The notes under the pieces were generated by a model. That model saw nothing but the letters and a program-made list of their open reading frames with translations. It was not told where the DNA came from and made no database searches. The position numbers and the translations under genes were made by a program. A stretch of 64,000 nt of DNA, from positions 155,580,455 to 155,644,454 of the forward strand of contig NC_091122.1 in the NCBI RefSeq assembly GCF_040183065.1, in the 5' to 3' direction. Of this stretch, positions 12,724 to 23,405 are shown piece after piece. Origin of the DNA: Periplaneta americana (Eukaryota; Arthropoda; Insecta; Blattodea; Blattidae). Numbering within the stretch: the stretch's first letter is position 1; every line of letters starts with the position of its first letter.

Positions 12724-15633
12724 TTTAGGAAAATTTGCATGTGCCCAGCATTTTACTTGTTCCGTCTTTAGGGGAATTTGTATGTGTCCAGCATTTTACT
12801 TGTTCCGTCTTTAGGGGAATTTGCATGTGCCCAGCATTTTACTTGTTCCGCCCCTAGGGGAATTTGCATGCGTCCAGCATTTTACTTCTTCCGTCTTTAG
12901 GAGAATTTACATGTGCCCAGCATTTTACTTGTTCCGTCTTTAGGGGAATTTATATGTGCCCAGCATTCTACTTGTTCCGCCTTTAGGGGAATTTGCATGT
13001 GTCCAGCAATTACTTGTTGCGTCTTTAGGGGAATTTACATGTGCCCAGCATTTTACTTGTTCCGTCTTTAGGGGAATTTGCATGTGTCCAGCATTTTACT
13101 TGTTCCGTCTTTAGGGGAATTTGCATGTGGCCAGCCTTTTACTTGTTCCGTCTTTAGGGGAATTTGCATGTGTCCAGCATTTTACTTGTTCCGTCTTTCG
13201 GGGAATTTACATGTGCCCAGCATTTTACTTGTTCCGTCTTTAGAGGAATTTACATGTGCCAAGGATTTTACTTGTACATGTGTCCAGGATTTTACTTGTT
13301 CCGTTTTTAGGGGAATTTACATGTGCCAAGGATTTTACTTGTACATGTGCCCAGGATTTTACTTGTTCCGTCTTTAGGGGAATTTACATGTGCCCAGCGC
13401 TTTACTTGTTCCGTCTTTAGGGGAATTTACATGTGCCCAGCATTTTACTTGTTCCGTCTTTAGGGGAATTTACATGTGCCCAGCATTTTACTTGTTCCGT
13501 CTTTAGGGGAATTTACATGTGCCCAGCATTTTACTTGTTCCGTCTTTAGAGGAATTTAAATATGCCCAGCATTTTACTTCTACATGTGCCCAGGATTTTA
13601 CTTGTTCCGTCTTCAGGCGAATTTGCATGTGTCCAGCATTTTACTTGTTCCGTCTTTAAGGGAATTTGCATATGTCCAGCATTTTACTTGTTTCGTCTTT
13701 AGGGGAATTTACATGTGCCCAGGATTTTACTTGTACATGTGCCCAGGATTTTACTTGTTCCGTCTTCAGGGGAATTTGCATGTGTCCAGCACTTTACTTT
13801 TTCCGTCTTTAAGGGAATTTGCATATGTCCAGCATTTTACTTGTTCCGTCTTTAGGGGAATTTACATGTGCCCAGGATTTTACTTGTACATGTGCCCAGG
13901 ATTTTACTTGTTCCGTCTTCAGGGGAATTTGCATGTGTCCAGCATTTTACTTGTTCCGTCTTTACGGGAATTTGCATATGTCCAGCATTTTACTTGTTCC
14001 GTCTTTAGGGGAATTTACATATGTCCAGCATTTTACCTGTTCCGTCTTTAGGGGAATTTACTTGTGCCCAGGATTTTACTTGTCCCGACTTTAGGGGAGT
14101 TTACATGTACCCAGCATTTTACTTGTTCCGTCTTTAGGGGAATTTACATGTGCCCAGCATTTTACTTGTTCCGTCTTTAGGGGAATTTACATGTGCCAAG
14201 GATTTTACTTGTACATGTGCCCAGGATTTTACTTGTTCCGTCTTTAGGGGAATTTACATGTGCCCAGCACTTTACTTGTTCCGTCTTTAGGGGAATTTAC
14301 ATGTGTCCAGCATTTTACTTGTTCCGTCTTTAGGGTTATTTACATGTGCCCAGCATTTTACTTGTTCCGTCTTTAGGGGAATTTACATGTGCCCAGCATT
14401 TTACTTGTTCCGTCTTTAGGGGAATTTACATGTGCCCAGCATTTTACTTGTTCCGTCTTTAGAGGAATTCAAATATGCCCAGCATTTTACTTGTACATGT
14501 GCCCAGGATTTTACTTGTTTCGTCTTTAGGGGAATTTACATGTGCTCAGGATTTTACTTGTACTTGTGCCCAGGATTTTACTTGTTCCGTCTTCAGGGGA
14601 ATTTGCATGTGTCCAGCATTTTACTTGTTCCGTCTTAACGGGAATTTGCATATGTCCAGCATTTTACTTGTTCCGTCTTTAGGGGAATTTACATGTGCCC
14701 AGCATTTTACTTGTTCCGTCTTTAGGGTTATTTACATGTGCCCAGCATTTTACTTGTTCCGTCTTTAGGGGAATTTACATGTGCCCAGCATTTTACTTGT
14801 TCCGTCTTTAGAGGAATTTAAATATGCCCAGCATTTTACTTCTATATGTGCCCAGGATTTTACTTGTTCCGTCTTCAGGCGAATTTGCATGTGTCCAGCA
14901 TTTTACTTGTTCCGTCTTTAAAGGAATTTGCATATGTCCAGCATTTTACTTGTTTCGTCTTTAGGGGAATTTACATGTGCCCAGGATTTTACTTGTACAT
15001 GTGCCCAGGATTTTACTTGTTCCGTCTTCAGGGGAATTTGCATGTGTCCAGCACTTTACTTTTTCCGTCTTTAAGGGAATTTGCATATGTCCAGCATTTT
15101 ACTTGTTCCGTCTTTAGGGGAATTTACATGTGCCCAGGATTTTACTTGTACATGTGCCCAGGATTTTACTTGTTCCGTCTTCAGGGGAATTTGCATGTGT
15201 CCAGCATTTTACTTGTTCCGTCTTTACGGGAATTTGCATATGTCCAGCATTTTACTTGTTCCGTCTTTAGGGGAATTTACATATGTCCAGCATTTTACTT
15301 GTTCCGTCTTTAGGGGAATTTACATGTGCCCAGGATTTTACTTGTCCCGACTTTAGGGGAGTTTACATGTACCCAGCATTTTACTTGTTCCGTCTTTAGG
15401 GGAATTTACATGTGCCCAGCATTTTACTTGTTCCGTCTTTAGGGGAATTTACATGTGCCAAGGATTTTACTTGTACATATGCCCAGGATTTTACTTGTTC
15501 CGTCTTTAGGGGAATTTACATGTGCCCAGCACTTTACTTGTTCCGTCTTTAGGGGAATTTACATGTGTCCAGCATTTTACTTGTTCCGTCTTTAGGGTTA
15601 TTTACATGTGCCCAGCATTTTACTTGTTCCGTC
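12724..15633. repeat. Higher-order satellite unit 3 (2,910 bp)
   Basis: Markers at 12,724 and 12,848 and sub-blocks at 13,584 and 14,846, exactly 2,910 bp after those of unit 2. A fourth unit does not begin at 15,634, where the expected 'tttaggaaaa' monomer is replaced by an ordinary one. The last ~430 bp of the array is a chimera of internal segments. Confidence 0.92.
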
Positions 15634-16159
15634 TTTAGGGGAATTTACATGTGCCCAGCATTTTACTTGTTCCGTCTTTAGGGGAATTTACATGTGTCCA
15701 GCATTTTACTTGTTCCGTCTTTAAGGGAATTTGCATATGTCCAGCATTTTACTTGTTTCGTCTTTAGGGGAATTTACATGTGCTCAGGATTTTACTTGTA
15801 CTTGTGCCCAGGATTTTACTTGTTCCGTCTTCAGGGGAATTTGCATGTGTCCAGCATTTTACTTGTTCCGTCTTAACGGGAATTTGCATATGTCCAGCAT
15901 TTTACTTGTTCCGTCTTTAGGGGAATTTACATGTGCCCAGCATTTTACTTGTTCCGTCTTTAGGGGAATTTACATGTGTCCAGCATTTTACTTCTTCCGT
16001 CTTTAGGGGAATTGACATGTTCCTAGCCTTTTACCTGTTCCGTCTTTAGGGGAATTTACATTGACGAAATTATAAACTCTTTTGAATTACGGGAATTTAC
16101 AATACCCCACTCTCATACTCAGCCCTGCAGGACTCTACTGCCCACCCAGCATCGTGATG

Positions 16160-16275
16160 AATGTGAGGAGCTACAGTGAGTAAGGAAATCCGATTTTGCA
16201 AGCCAGCTTGAACGGCTCTGGGATCATGGTGCTAACCACACGTTTTCCCCGTAGTAGGTTACTGGTTGGGTCCCT
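16160..16275 (+). mobile_element. Possible degenerate SINE-like fragment
   Basis: The segment around 'gaggagctacagtgag', '...aacggctctgggatca' and 'gtgctaaccacacg' resembles a widespread insect SINE-like repeat that I recall. No TSD or promoter box could be defined, so the call rests on recall only. Confidence 0.3.
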
Positions 16276-16699
16276 TTCTGGCCACAGACTGTTCAGTTCA
16301 AGTGATATGATAATGGCGGATAATGAATTTATGATCTAACTGCTGTTTTTTGTCTATCAGAAATCTCAAAGGATATGCCCGGGATCGTACTCCAAAATGT
16401 TTTGATGTAAAGTCGTCAGTTGTCAGAGCTACGGCTAGGAAAAAAATAAAAATACCGTAGTTCACGTACTTTAAAACCTGACTTCAAACTCACTTCCTCT
16501 AACACAAACCTTATAGATATGCTTGGAATCGAACCTCGTTCACCTTGGATAGAGGAGTAATAACTCAAAGTTCAGCCGTCTCCTCATCTAGTATCAAGTA
16601 GGTAACAATAAAAGGTACGTAGTATATGACGTAATGAAAATCTTCCGATGGACTATTTATGATCATTATCACTTTGCAAGCTTCCATTTAAGTAGCGAC

Positions 16700-18665
16700 A
16701 GAGCTGTAAATCTGCCTCTAATGATGCAATGCATTGTAATTACATTAACTCATCCATCATGAAGGATCTACAGAGTGATTAAAAAGTCATGAACTAACAT
16801 GATGTGGATGTTCAATTCATATTAAGCTTTAAGAGATTCATGAAATTTAAGATTAATAATGGTTCATACCAAATATCAACGTAATCATTAAAAATAATCT
16901 CAAAACAAAACAAAGAAAAATTTCACTTATTAAAGTCACCTCAAAAAATAAATTCCCCTTTAATGAAGTAGTGTATTGCAATTATATTAACTCGTCCATC
17001 ATGATGGGACTACAGAGTGATTAAAAAGCCATGAAATAACATGATGGGGATGCTCATTACATATTAAGCTTAAAGAGATTCACGAAATTTAAGGTTAATA
17101 ATGTTCATACCAAATATCAACGTAATCATTAGAAATAATCTCAAAACAAAACAAAGAAAAATATCACTTATTAAAGTCACCTCAAAAAATAAATTCCCCT
17201 TTAATGAAGTAGTGTATTGCAATTATATTAACTCGTCCATAATGATGGGACTACAGAGTGATTAAAAAGCCATGAAATAACATGATGGGGATGCTCATTA
17301 CATATTAAGCTTAAAGAGATTCACGAAATTTAAGGTTAATAATGTTCATACCAAATATCAACGTAATCATTAGAAATAATCTCAAAACAAAACAAAGAAA
17401 AATATCACTTATTAAAGTCACCTCAAAAAATAAATTCCCCTTTAATGAAGTAGTGTATTGCAATTATATTAACTCGTCCATAATGATGAGACTACAGAGT
17501 GATTAAAAAGCCATGAAATAACATGATGGGGATGCTCATTACATATTAAGCTTAAGGAGATTCACGAAATTTAAGATTAATAATGTTCATACCAAATATC
17601 AACGTAATCATTAAAAATAATCTCAAAACAAAACAAAGAAAAATATCACTTATTAAAGTCACCTCAAAAAATAAATTCCCCTTTAATGAAGTAGTGTATT
17701 GCAATTATATTAACTCGTCCATCATGATGAGACTACAGAGTGATTAAAAAGCCATGAAATAACATGATGGGGATGCTCATTACATATTAAGCTTAAAGAG
17801 ATTCACGAAATTTAAGGTTAATAATGTTCATACCAAATATCAACGTAATCATTAAAAATAATCTCAAAACAAAACAAAGAAAAATATCACTTATTAAAGT
17901 CACCTCAAAAAATAAATTCCCTTTAATGAAGTAGTGTATTGCAATTATATTAACTCGTCCATAATGATGAGACTACAGAGTGATTAAAAAGCCATGAAAT
18001 AACATGATGGGGATGCTCATTACATATTAAGCTTAAGGAGATTCACGAAATTTAAGATTAATAATGTTCATACCAAATATCAACGTAATCATTAAAAATA
18101 ATCTCAAAACAAAACAAAGAAAAATATCACTTATTAAAGTCACCTCAAAAAATAAATTCCCCTTTAATGAAGTAGTGTATTGCAATTATATTAACTCGTC
18201 CATCATGATGGGACTACAGAGTGATTAAAAAGCCATGAAATAACATGATGGGGATGGTCATTACATATTAAGCTTAAAGAGATTCACGAAATTTAAGATT
18301 AATAATGTTCATACCAAATATCAACGTAATCATTAGAAATAATCTCAAAACAAAAGTAAGACAGATATAGAGAAGAAAAATATCACTTATTAAAGTAACC
18401 TCAAAAAATAAATTCCCCCGTAATGACATAGCGCATTGCAATTACATTAACTCGTCCATCATTATGGGTCTACAGAGTGATTAAAAAGTCATGAAATAAC
18501 ATGATGTGAATGCTCAATACATATTAAGCTTTAAGAGATTCATGAAATTTAAGATTAATAATGTTCATACCAAATATCAACGTAATCATTAAAAATAAAC
18601 TCAAAACAAAGAAAGACAGATATAGAGAAGAAAAATATCACTTATTAAAGTCACCTTAAAAATTA
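16700..18665. repeat. 241-bp satellite array, about 8 units
   Basis: The landmark 'actcgtccat' recurs at intervals of 242, 241, 241, 241, 240, 241 and 256 bp from 16,749 to 18,451. Units contain 'cagagtgattaaaaag', 'caaatatcaacgtaatcatt' and 'aaataaattcccctttaatg'. Outer units are more diverged than central ones, and the last two carry a 'gacagatatagagaag' insertion. No long open frame. Confidence 0.95.
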
Positions 18666-19145
18666 CAGAAAAAATGTGAAAATGTTATAGTAACCTGGGT
18701 GTAGGAGCTAGAGGTCTGCATCGGCCAGATTTAGTCGGATAAGTTGATGGCCCAGCTGGATCAGGACCCTGCTAACAAGGAAGGCTCACCAAGTGATAAT
18801 AGATTTTCACAACGTTTGCTCCCTCATACATTTCATTTGAAATAAAAACCTCCCTATAAATTTCTACATGTACTGTATATATATATAATAAAAGTACACT
18901 ATTATACTACAATACTACAAAAAAATTTTGAAAAGGTGTCAGGATACAGTCTACTGCGCATTTATTCATGAATGGGTGTCATTCACAATATAATAATGTT
19001 TCAAATTGTTTGTGTTATAATGTGAAATAATTTTTATTAAGAATTATCAAGTATACCTCCAAAGAAATATTATTTAACATGATTGTCTAAACATAAATTT
19101 CCTAAATAAATGATTCTAATAGGGCTATGTACAGCCTAGTATTAA
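18666..19145. other. No gene recognised
   Basis: AT-rich spacer between the 241-bp array and the nested MITE. A (TA)n-like run lies at 18,877-18,888. No motif recognised. Confidence 0.45.
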
Positions 19146-19518
19146 CACAATCTAGTATATACAGTCACGCAGCTCAATACGTAGTAAATATGCATCCACA
19201 GATAGTTGCTGACCACTAGGATCGCTACTATCGCCTCATTACAGACAATGCGAAATGGTACCGGCACAGTCTATTGTTCCTAGTACCACAGTCTAGTATA
19301 TACAGTCGCGAAGCTCAATACGTAATAAATATGCAAACATTAGATAGTTGCTCACCACTAGGATCGCTAATATCGCCTCATTACAGGCAATACAAAATAG
19401 TATCGTCACAGTCTATTGTTTCTAGCACCCTCAAAACTCAAGCTCTCGTGACTGTATATAGTAGACTGTGCTAGTACCCTTAAAACTCCAGCTTCGTGAC
19501 TGTATATACTACACTGTG
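19146..19518. mobile_element. MITE, outer copy, interrupted by a second copy
   Basis: Terminal inverted repeats begin CACA(A/G)TCTAGTATATACAG on the left and end ...CTACACTGTG on the right. The flanks are an exact 7-bp duplication GTATTAA (8 bp if the terminal C is counted with the target). Removing the inner element (19,287-19,470) and its target duplication leaves an element close to the 182-184 bp of the other copies. No coding capacity, so movement depended on another element's transposase. Confidence 0.88.
19287..19470. mobile_element. MITE, inner copy inserted in the outer copy
   Basis: A 184-bp element with ~28-bp inverted termini (CACAGTCTAGTATATACAG at the left; TAGTAGACTGTG at the right). 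It is flanked by the exact duplication CTAGTAC (7 bp). It carries the same internal landmarks as copies at 31.4 and 31.6 kb ('gatagttgctcaccactagg', 'cgcctcattacag'). Confidence 0.9.
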
Positions 19519-19848
19519 GTATTAACTTTACATTACTGTAATAACATTCCCTGTACATTATACGCTCCTGATATTTTCTCGTATGTTCACTCAAACCACA
19601 GCGCCTGCAAAGTGCACTATGGTATATAACAGTTCATAACCTTGCCCGTGTCCTTGACATGCTGATGTACATTATTAAAAAAGCGTGTTATAAATTAATT
19701 AGTTAGGTTAAGGTTGAATGGCGACACCATTTTGTAGCATATATGATATCACAGGAATAACCTGCCACAGATCCTCTAGGTCTGTGACAGGTTGGTGTAC
19801 CATTAAACAAGTGTTATCTTTCATTTTATAGGTTATTAAAATAATAAA

Positions 19849-20298
19849 CCATGTATTGTGGGTCCCTATCACCACGGCATGGCGCGTCCTCAGGTTGCGG
19901 AAGAGGAGACGGCCTCCAGATATGGAGGGTAGCTGCGAAATATATTGAATAAGCAGTCGTGGACAGCCGATAAGGTTTGGTCCTCCAGCTTGGGGGTTGG
20001 GCGAAAGGCTAACAACCCATCACCGTAAAAAACAGCTTGTTACGAAACCTTCAAATAAGCCTCAGAATGGGACTGATTCTCCGGCACGACCACAGCAAAA
20101 GTGTTAGTTGGGAGGCCGGAGGGAAAAAGACCTTTGGGGAGGCCGAGACGTAGATGGGAAGATAATATTAAAATGGATTTGAGGGAGGTGGGATATGATG
20201 GTAGAGACTGGATTAATCTTGCTCAGGATAGGGACCAATGGTGGGCTTATGTGAGGGCGGAAATGAACCTCAGGGTTCCTTAAAAGCCAGTAAGTAAG
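19849..20298 (+). mobile_element. Internally deleted LINE, 450 bp, with exact 15-bp TSD
   Basis: The first ~250 bp is non-coding and looks like the LINE's 5' region. At about 20,101 it joins directly to the last 60 codons of the LINE ORF2 ('[16 protein letters not shown]...' to 'MNLRVP', stop at 20,281-20,283) and then to the 'AAAGCCAGTAAGTAAG' tail. Both flanks carry TATTAAAATAATAAA (19,834-19,848 and 20,299-20,313). Everything between the 5' region and the C-terminus, including the reverse transcriptase, is missing. That the leader is this family's own 5' end is inference from recall and from the precise TSD. Confidence 0.82.
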
Positions 20299-20313
20299 TA
20301 TTAAAATAATAAA

Positions 20314-21428
20314 ATCGCATTTCTCGTGTGCTTTGATGTAGTAATAGTCAATATTCAGTGTTATTTTCTGGTAAAACAAAACGAAGACAAACAATACACT
20401 GTCATTTTCTTCCTTGTACATAGAAATAAGTGTGTTTTAAAAAGTCTTTACAATAAAAATGCATCATTTCGGAATATTCTTACATTCAAATCATAATGAA
20501 TCATGGCCTTGAAGTACATATTTGAATTAATCTTACTTTAATAGACTTCTTTAATAGCTTACGAATATTGCGGAAAAACTGTTTCAAGATTGTAAAGTCC
20601 CCAGATCTGAATACACTTCAATTTTATTTATGGGCCCCTCTTATATCTATTGTTTACCCAACATATTTTATTCAAACAAACTTCCCCTAAAATAGGGGTT
20701 GTCCTGGAAGATAAAGTATACCAAATATACAAGTATTTGTAAAATTTTCGTGATAAATATAATTATTATTGTTGTACTAATAAATTTACTTTATATATTG
20801 ATTTTTCAGAAGATAGATTGAATATTTCAGAGCTGTCAAAGAAACAGTCTTGGCCAAAGAGGTTCACAATGCTAATAAGTTTGAGAACCACTGGCACAGA
20901 CTGGATGAGCCAGTAGCAAGTAATTCAGGGCTTGAACATCATAAGAGGAAACCCTTTAGAAAGAGTCAATTACCTGAAATGGACGCTTCATAATATAACT
21001 ACATTCTTGTAAAAATGTCGCACATTTGATGTTTTATGTTAGGTTGTTAGTTTAAAATAATTATCTGTCATGTCACGTCATCTGTCATTGCTCCACATGT
21101 GTCAATGTTTGAAAGGATTTTGCATTATATTTGTTGACATGTGGAGTTTTCTTTTATGGAATGAGGATTAGTTGCTCAGACATGTTACATAAAAAAAGGT
21201 TATATAACTTTAATCTGGATCCAGCCAGGACAAGGAAAAGGAAGAGCAAAAGTGAAGGGTGAAGCTGAGAAGGGATCTGCTGTAAGAATCTGGATTGTCC
21301 AATTTGTAACAGTAAACCTCTAGAGTAAAAAATGACAACCCTCGAAATTAAAATTCATGAAATTTACAGTTTTTTGTCTGTAAACTATATACAAACCACA
21401 TTATCTTATGTGAATATGCTAACAGGCA
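20314..21428. other. No gene recognised
   Basis: AT-rich unique-looking sequence. Open frames are short and I see no splice-bounded frame or transposon end. Confidence 0.45.
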
Positions 21429-21436
21429 GTACAAAT

Positions 21437-22907
21437 TAGAGATGGGTAAAAAAAGCTGGAACAGTTTATTTGAAACTGTTTCACAATTGAAACTGTTTCG
21501 ATAACTGTTTCGTGATATAACCTGTTCCAACTGTTCCAAAGAGTGTTACACTGTTCCAGTGATAACTTCAACGTTCCACATGGTTCCAACAGATAAACAG
21601 TTCAGTTTCTAAACAGTTTTCCTCTTCTTTGTTGTCTGCAAAGGCAGTGTGTAGCACTATCATTGACCTCCAATCGAAAGTAGATATAATATTCATGTTC
21701 CAAACGGCCTTCATGCAACAGTAGCCTATGTAGGATCGCGCAATTTAATTGTACGAATCAAATTCCCTAATAAATCTCCTAATTATTAGCTGTCCATTGA
21801 TGGAGAATATGTTCATGGTGCCCTGACATAGTGTTAATTATTAATATACCGTGAAAAATATCATCGGCTAATATCATTATTAAACTCTCCTAGGGTTATA
21901 TGCGTTATTTCTACTAAAAATGATTTATTTTGAATTGTAGTTATTTACTGTACCCTTAATAGTAACTTACGAAAACTATCTTTCGTTGTCATAATACACT
22001 GAACAGCTGATTTAAAGACGATTCAAGGGCCTTCTCTTTTTCCAGCTAAAGATTGAAGTAAATGTAAATAAATGCAAGTGGCATAATGGTTCCTGATTGG
22101 CTATTGGATGCACAACGCCTCCAAACTCATGCTTGTCATCTTCTTCCTCACATTAAAATAGTTCCTTCTAAAATAATAAAATGTATAATATACATGGAAT
22201 ACGAGTGAATTAAAGATGCTTATAAGAACACTTTCTTACGATTTAAACAACATGTTTATATTAGTAGTTTCAGACATTGCGTGTTAAATCATTGTAACGT
22301 GTATTATGGCAACGCGCATGCGTAAAGGCATTAAATCCCTCCCAAGGTGACTTGCAGCTTCACAGAGCACATCAGCACAGCTGGTATAACACAGTGCGAG
22401 ATTCAGTGTTGCCAACTTCAAATAAATTACTGTAGAATTAAAGAAATTTTCCACTCTTCAAAGAATAACATTTAATCACGAATCTACAGAAAAAGAAAAT
22501 CCACTAATCCCAGTAGAGAAATAATAAATATTAACCCTCTGTGAGCATTTTACGGGTTAGTTCAATGAATGTGTTGAAATGTCTGCAATATATCAGACGG
22601 TGGCTGCCCTGCGTGCTCACTTGCTGAAAATAATGCGCCCTGGTGGCTGCTTTGGTAGCTAGCTTGCGATTGCGGAGTAATACATTTCAGTTTTGTTTAC
22701 GTCTACTTCAATCTTTAGTTGGAAATAGTTTTGAAACATGTTCCCGAAGCTGATGAGAGGTTGAAATAGTTGGAACACTTGGCACTGATGTTGTAAACAT
22801 ATTCTTATGAAAAAGTTTTTTTGAAACTGTTATTTTGGAACAGTTTCGTTCATGAAACAGTTACAGTCGAAACTGTTTCTTAAAAAGAACATTTTATCCC
22901 ATCTCTA
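21437..22907. mobile_element. Non-autonomous hAT-type element, 1,471 bp
   Basis: Terminal inverted repeats TAGAGATGGG(A)TAAAA lie at both ends and are flanked by an exact 8-bp duplication GTACAAAT (21,429-21,436 and 22,908-22,915), the hAT signature. Both subterminal regions carry several GAAACTGTTTC / GGAACAGTT motifs, probably transposase-binding sites (inference). No transposase frame is visible, so it is a deletion derivative or MITE-like relative. It lies just beyond the 3' end of the NPAT-like gene. Confidence 0.9.
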
Positions 22908-23030
22908 GTACAAATACACTGCTTGAAAGAATAACAATCTTGTTTTTCCAGTAAAAATGCAGGTTATCATTATTTACACACGAGATCTTCAATTATAGAC
23001 GGGTCTTTTAAACGATACTATTTAAAATCA

Positions 23031-23036
23031 TTTATT
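23031..23036 (-). promoter_or_regulatory. Candidate polyadenylation signal of the NPAT-like gene
   Basis: AATAAA on the minus strand, about 265 nt downstream of the TAA stop at 23,301-23,303. It is the first canonical hexamer that I noticed after the stop. RNA evidence would be needed to confirm the cleavage site. Confidence 0.4.
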
Positions 23037-23300
23037 TATAACACATTCGTGTTGAGGAACTCTCCGAACACTATCAACAAGAAACAGTGCCATTACAAAT
23101 TTGTTGTCTCACAATTTATAATTAGCAAAAGGTATGTACATGCGATATTTACAAGAGTATTATATAAAACGATCTTTTTCTATTTTCACACATAAATATA
23201 AAAGAAAACTTTATGTACATACAAAAATACAAAGAACTACATTACTGGCTTGCCAATGGCAATTGTGGTCAATGTTCAGGTGCTCTGTTTTCTCCAGAAA

Positions 23301-23405
23301 TTATCTAGGCTTCTCTCCATGAACAAAATTCAGTAAGTGATCCAAATCTAAATTTTTAAGTTGCTGCAGTGCATGAATATTGTCTGGTCGAATTCTCTTC
23401 TCAGC
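23301..23405 (-). CDS. NPAT: NPAT-like exon F (last coding exon)
   Basis: Acceptor 'ttgttacag' precedes 23,405, and the 34 codons end at TAA (23,301-23,303). The peptide starts [20 protein letters not shown] and continues to a short hydrophobic '[13 protein letters not shown]' end. It resembles the conserved terminal peptide of NPAT, which in vertebrates ends in an acidic/hydrophobic DVDKFL-type block (from memory). The exon enters in phase 0, matching exon E. Confidence 0.85.
   Translation of the reverse strand, partial: AEKRIRPDNIHALQQLKNLDLDHLLNFVHGEKPR

Larger units (their letters stand above)
6459..16061. repeat. 43-bp satellite array, ~9.6 kb
   Basis: Head-to-tail array of a 43-bp monomer whose consensus parts are 'tttaggggaatttacatg', 'tgcccagcattttac' and 'ttgttccgtc'. 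There are roughly 220 units. Common variants are gcatg/acatg, gtccagc/gcccagc, and a shortened 24-bp unit lacking 19 bp across 'tccgtctttaggggaattt'. The first 400 bp are the most diverged. From 6,861 on, the array is organised into higher-order units. Because 43 is not a multiple of three, three translation frames are cycled and open frames of 60-155 codons arise; I treat these as by-products, not genes. Confidence 0.97.

Noticed and set aside
7764-15356. Open frames of 60-155 codons in the 43-bp array as a repeat-protein gene family
   Set aside because: They arise because 43 bp cycles through three frames in a repeat with one stop per three monomers. The same frames recur at every unit, with no splice sites, promoter or constraint visible.
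6459-16061. Telomeric repeat, because monomers contain TTTAGGGG
   Set aside because: Insect telomeres use TTAGG in short tandem; here the motif occurs once per 43 bp.
6459-16061. CRISPR array
   Set aside because: No alternation of identical repeat and unique spacer. Monomers are contiguous, and the genome is eukaryotic.
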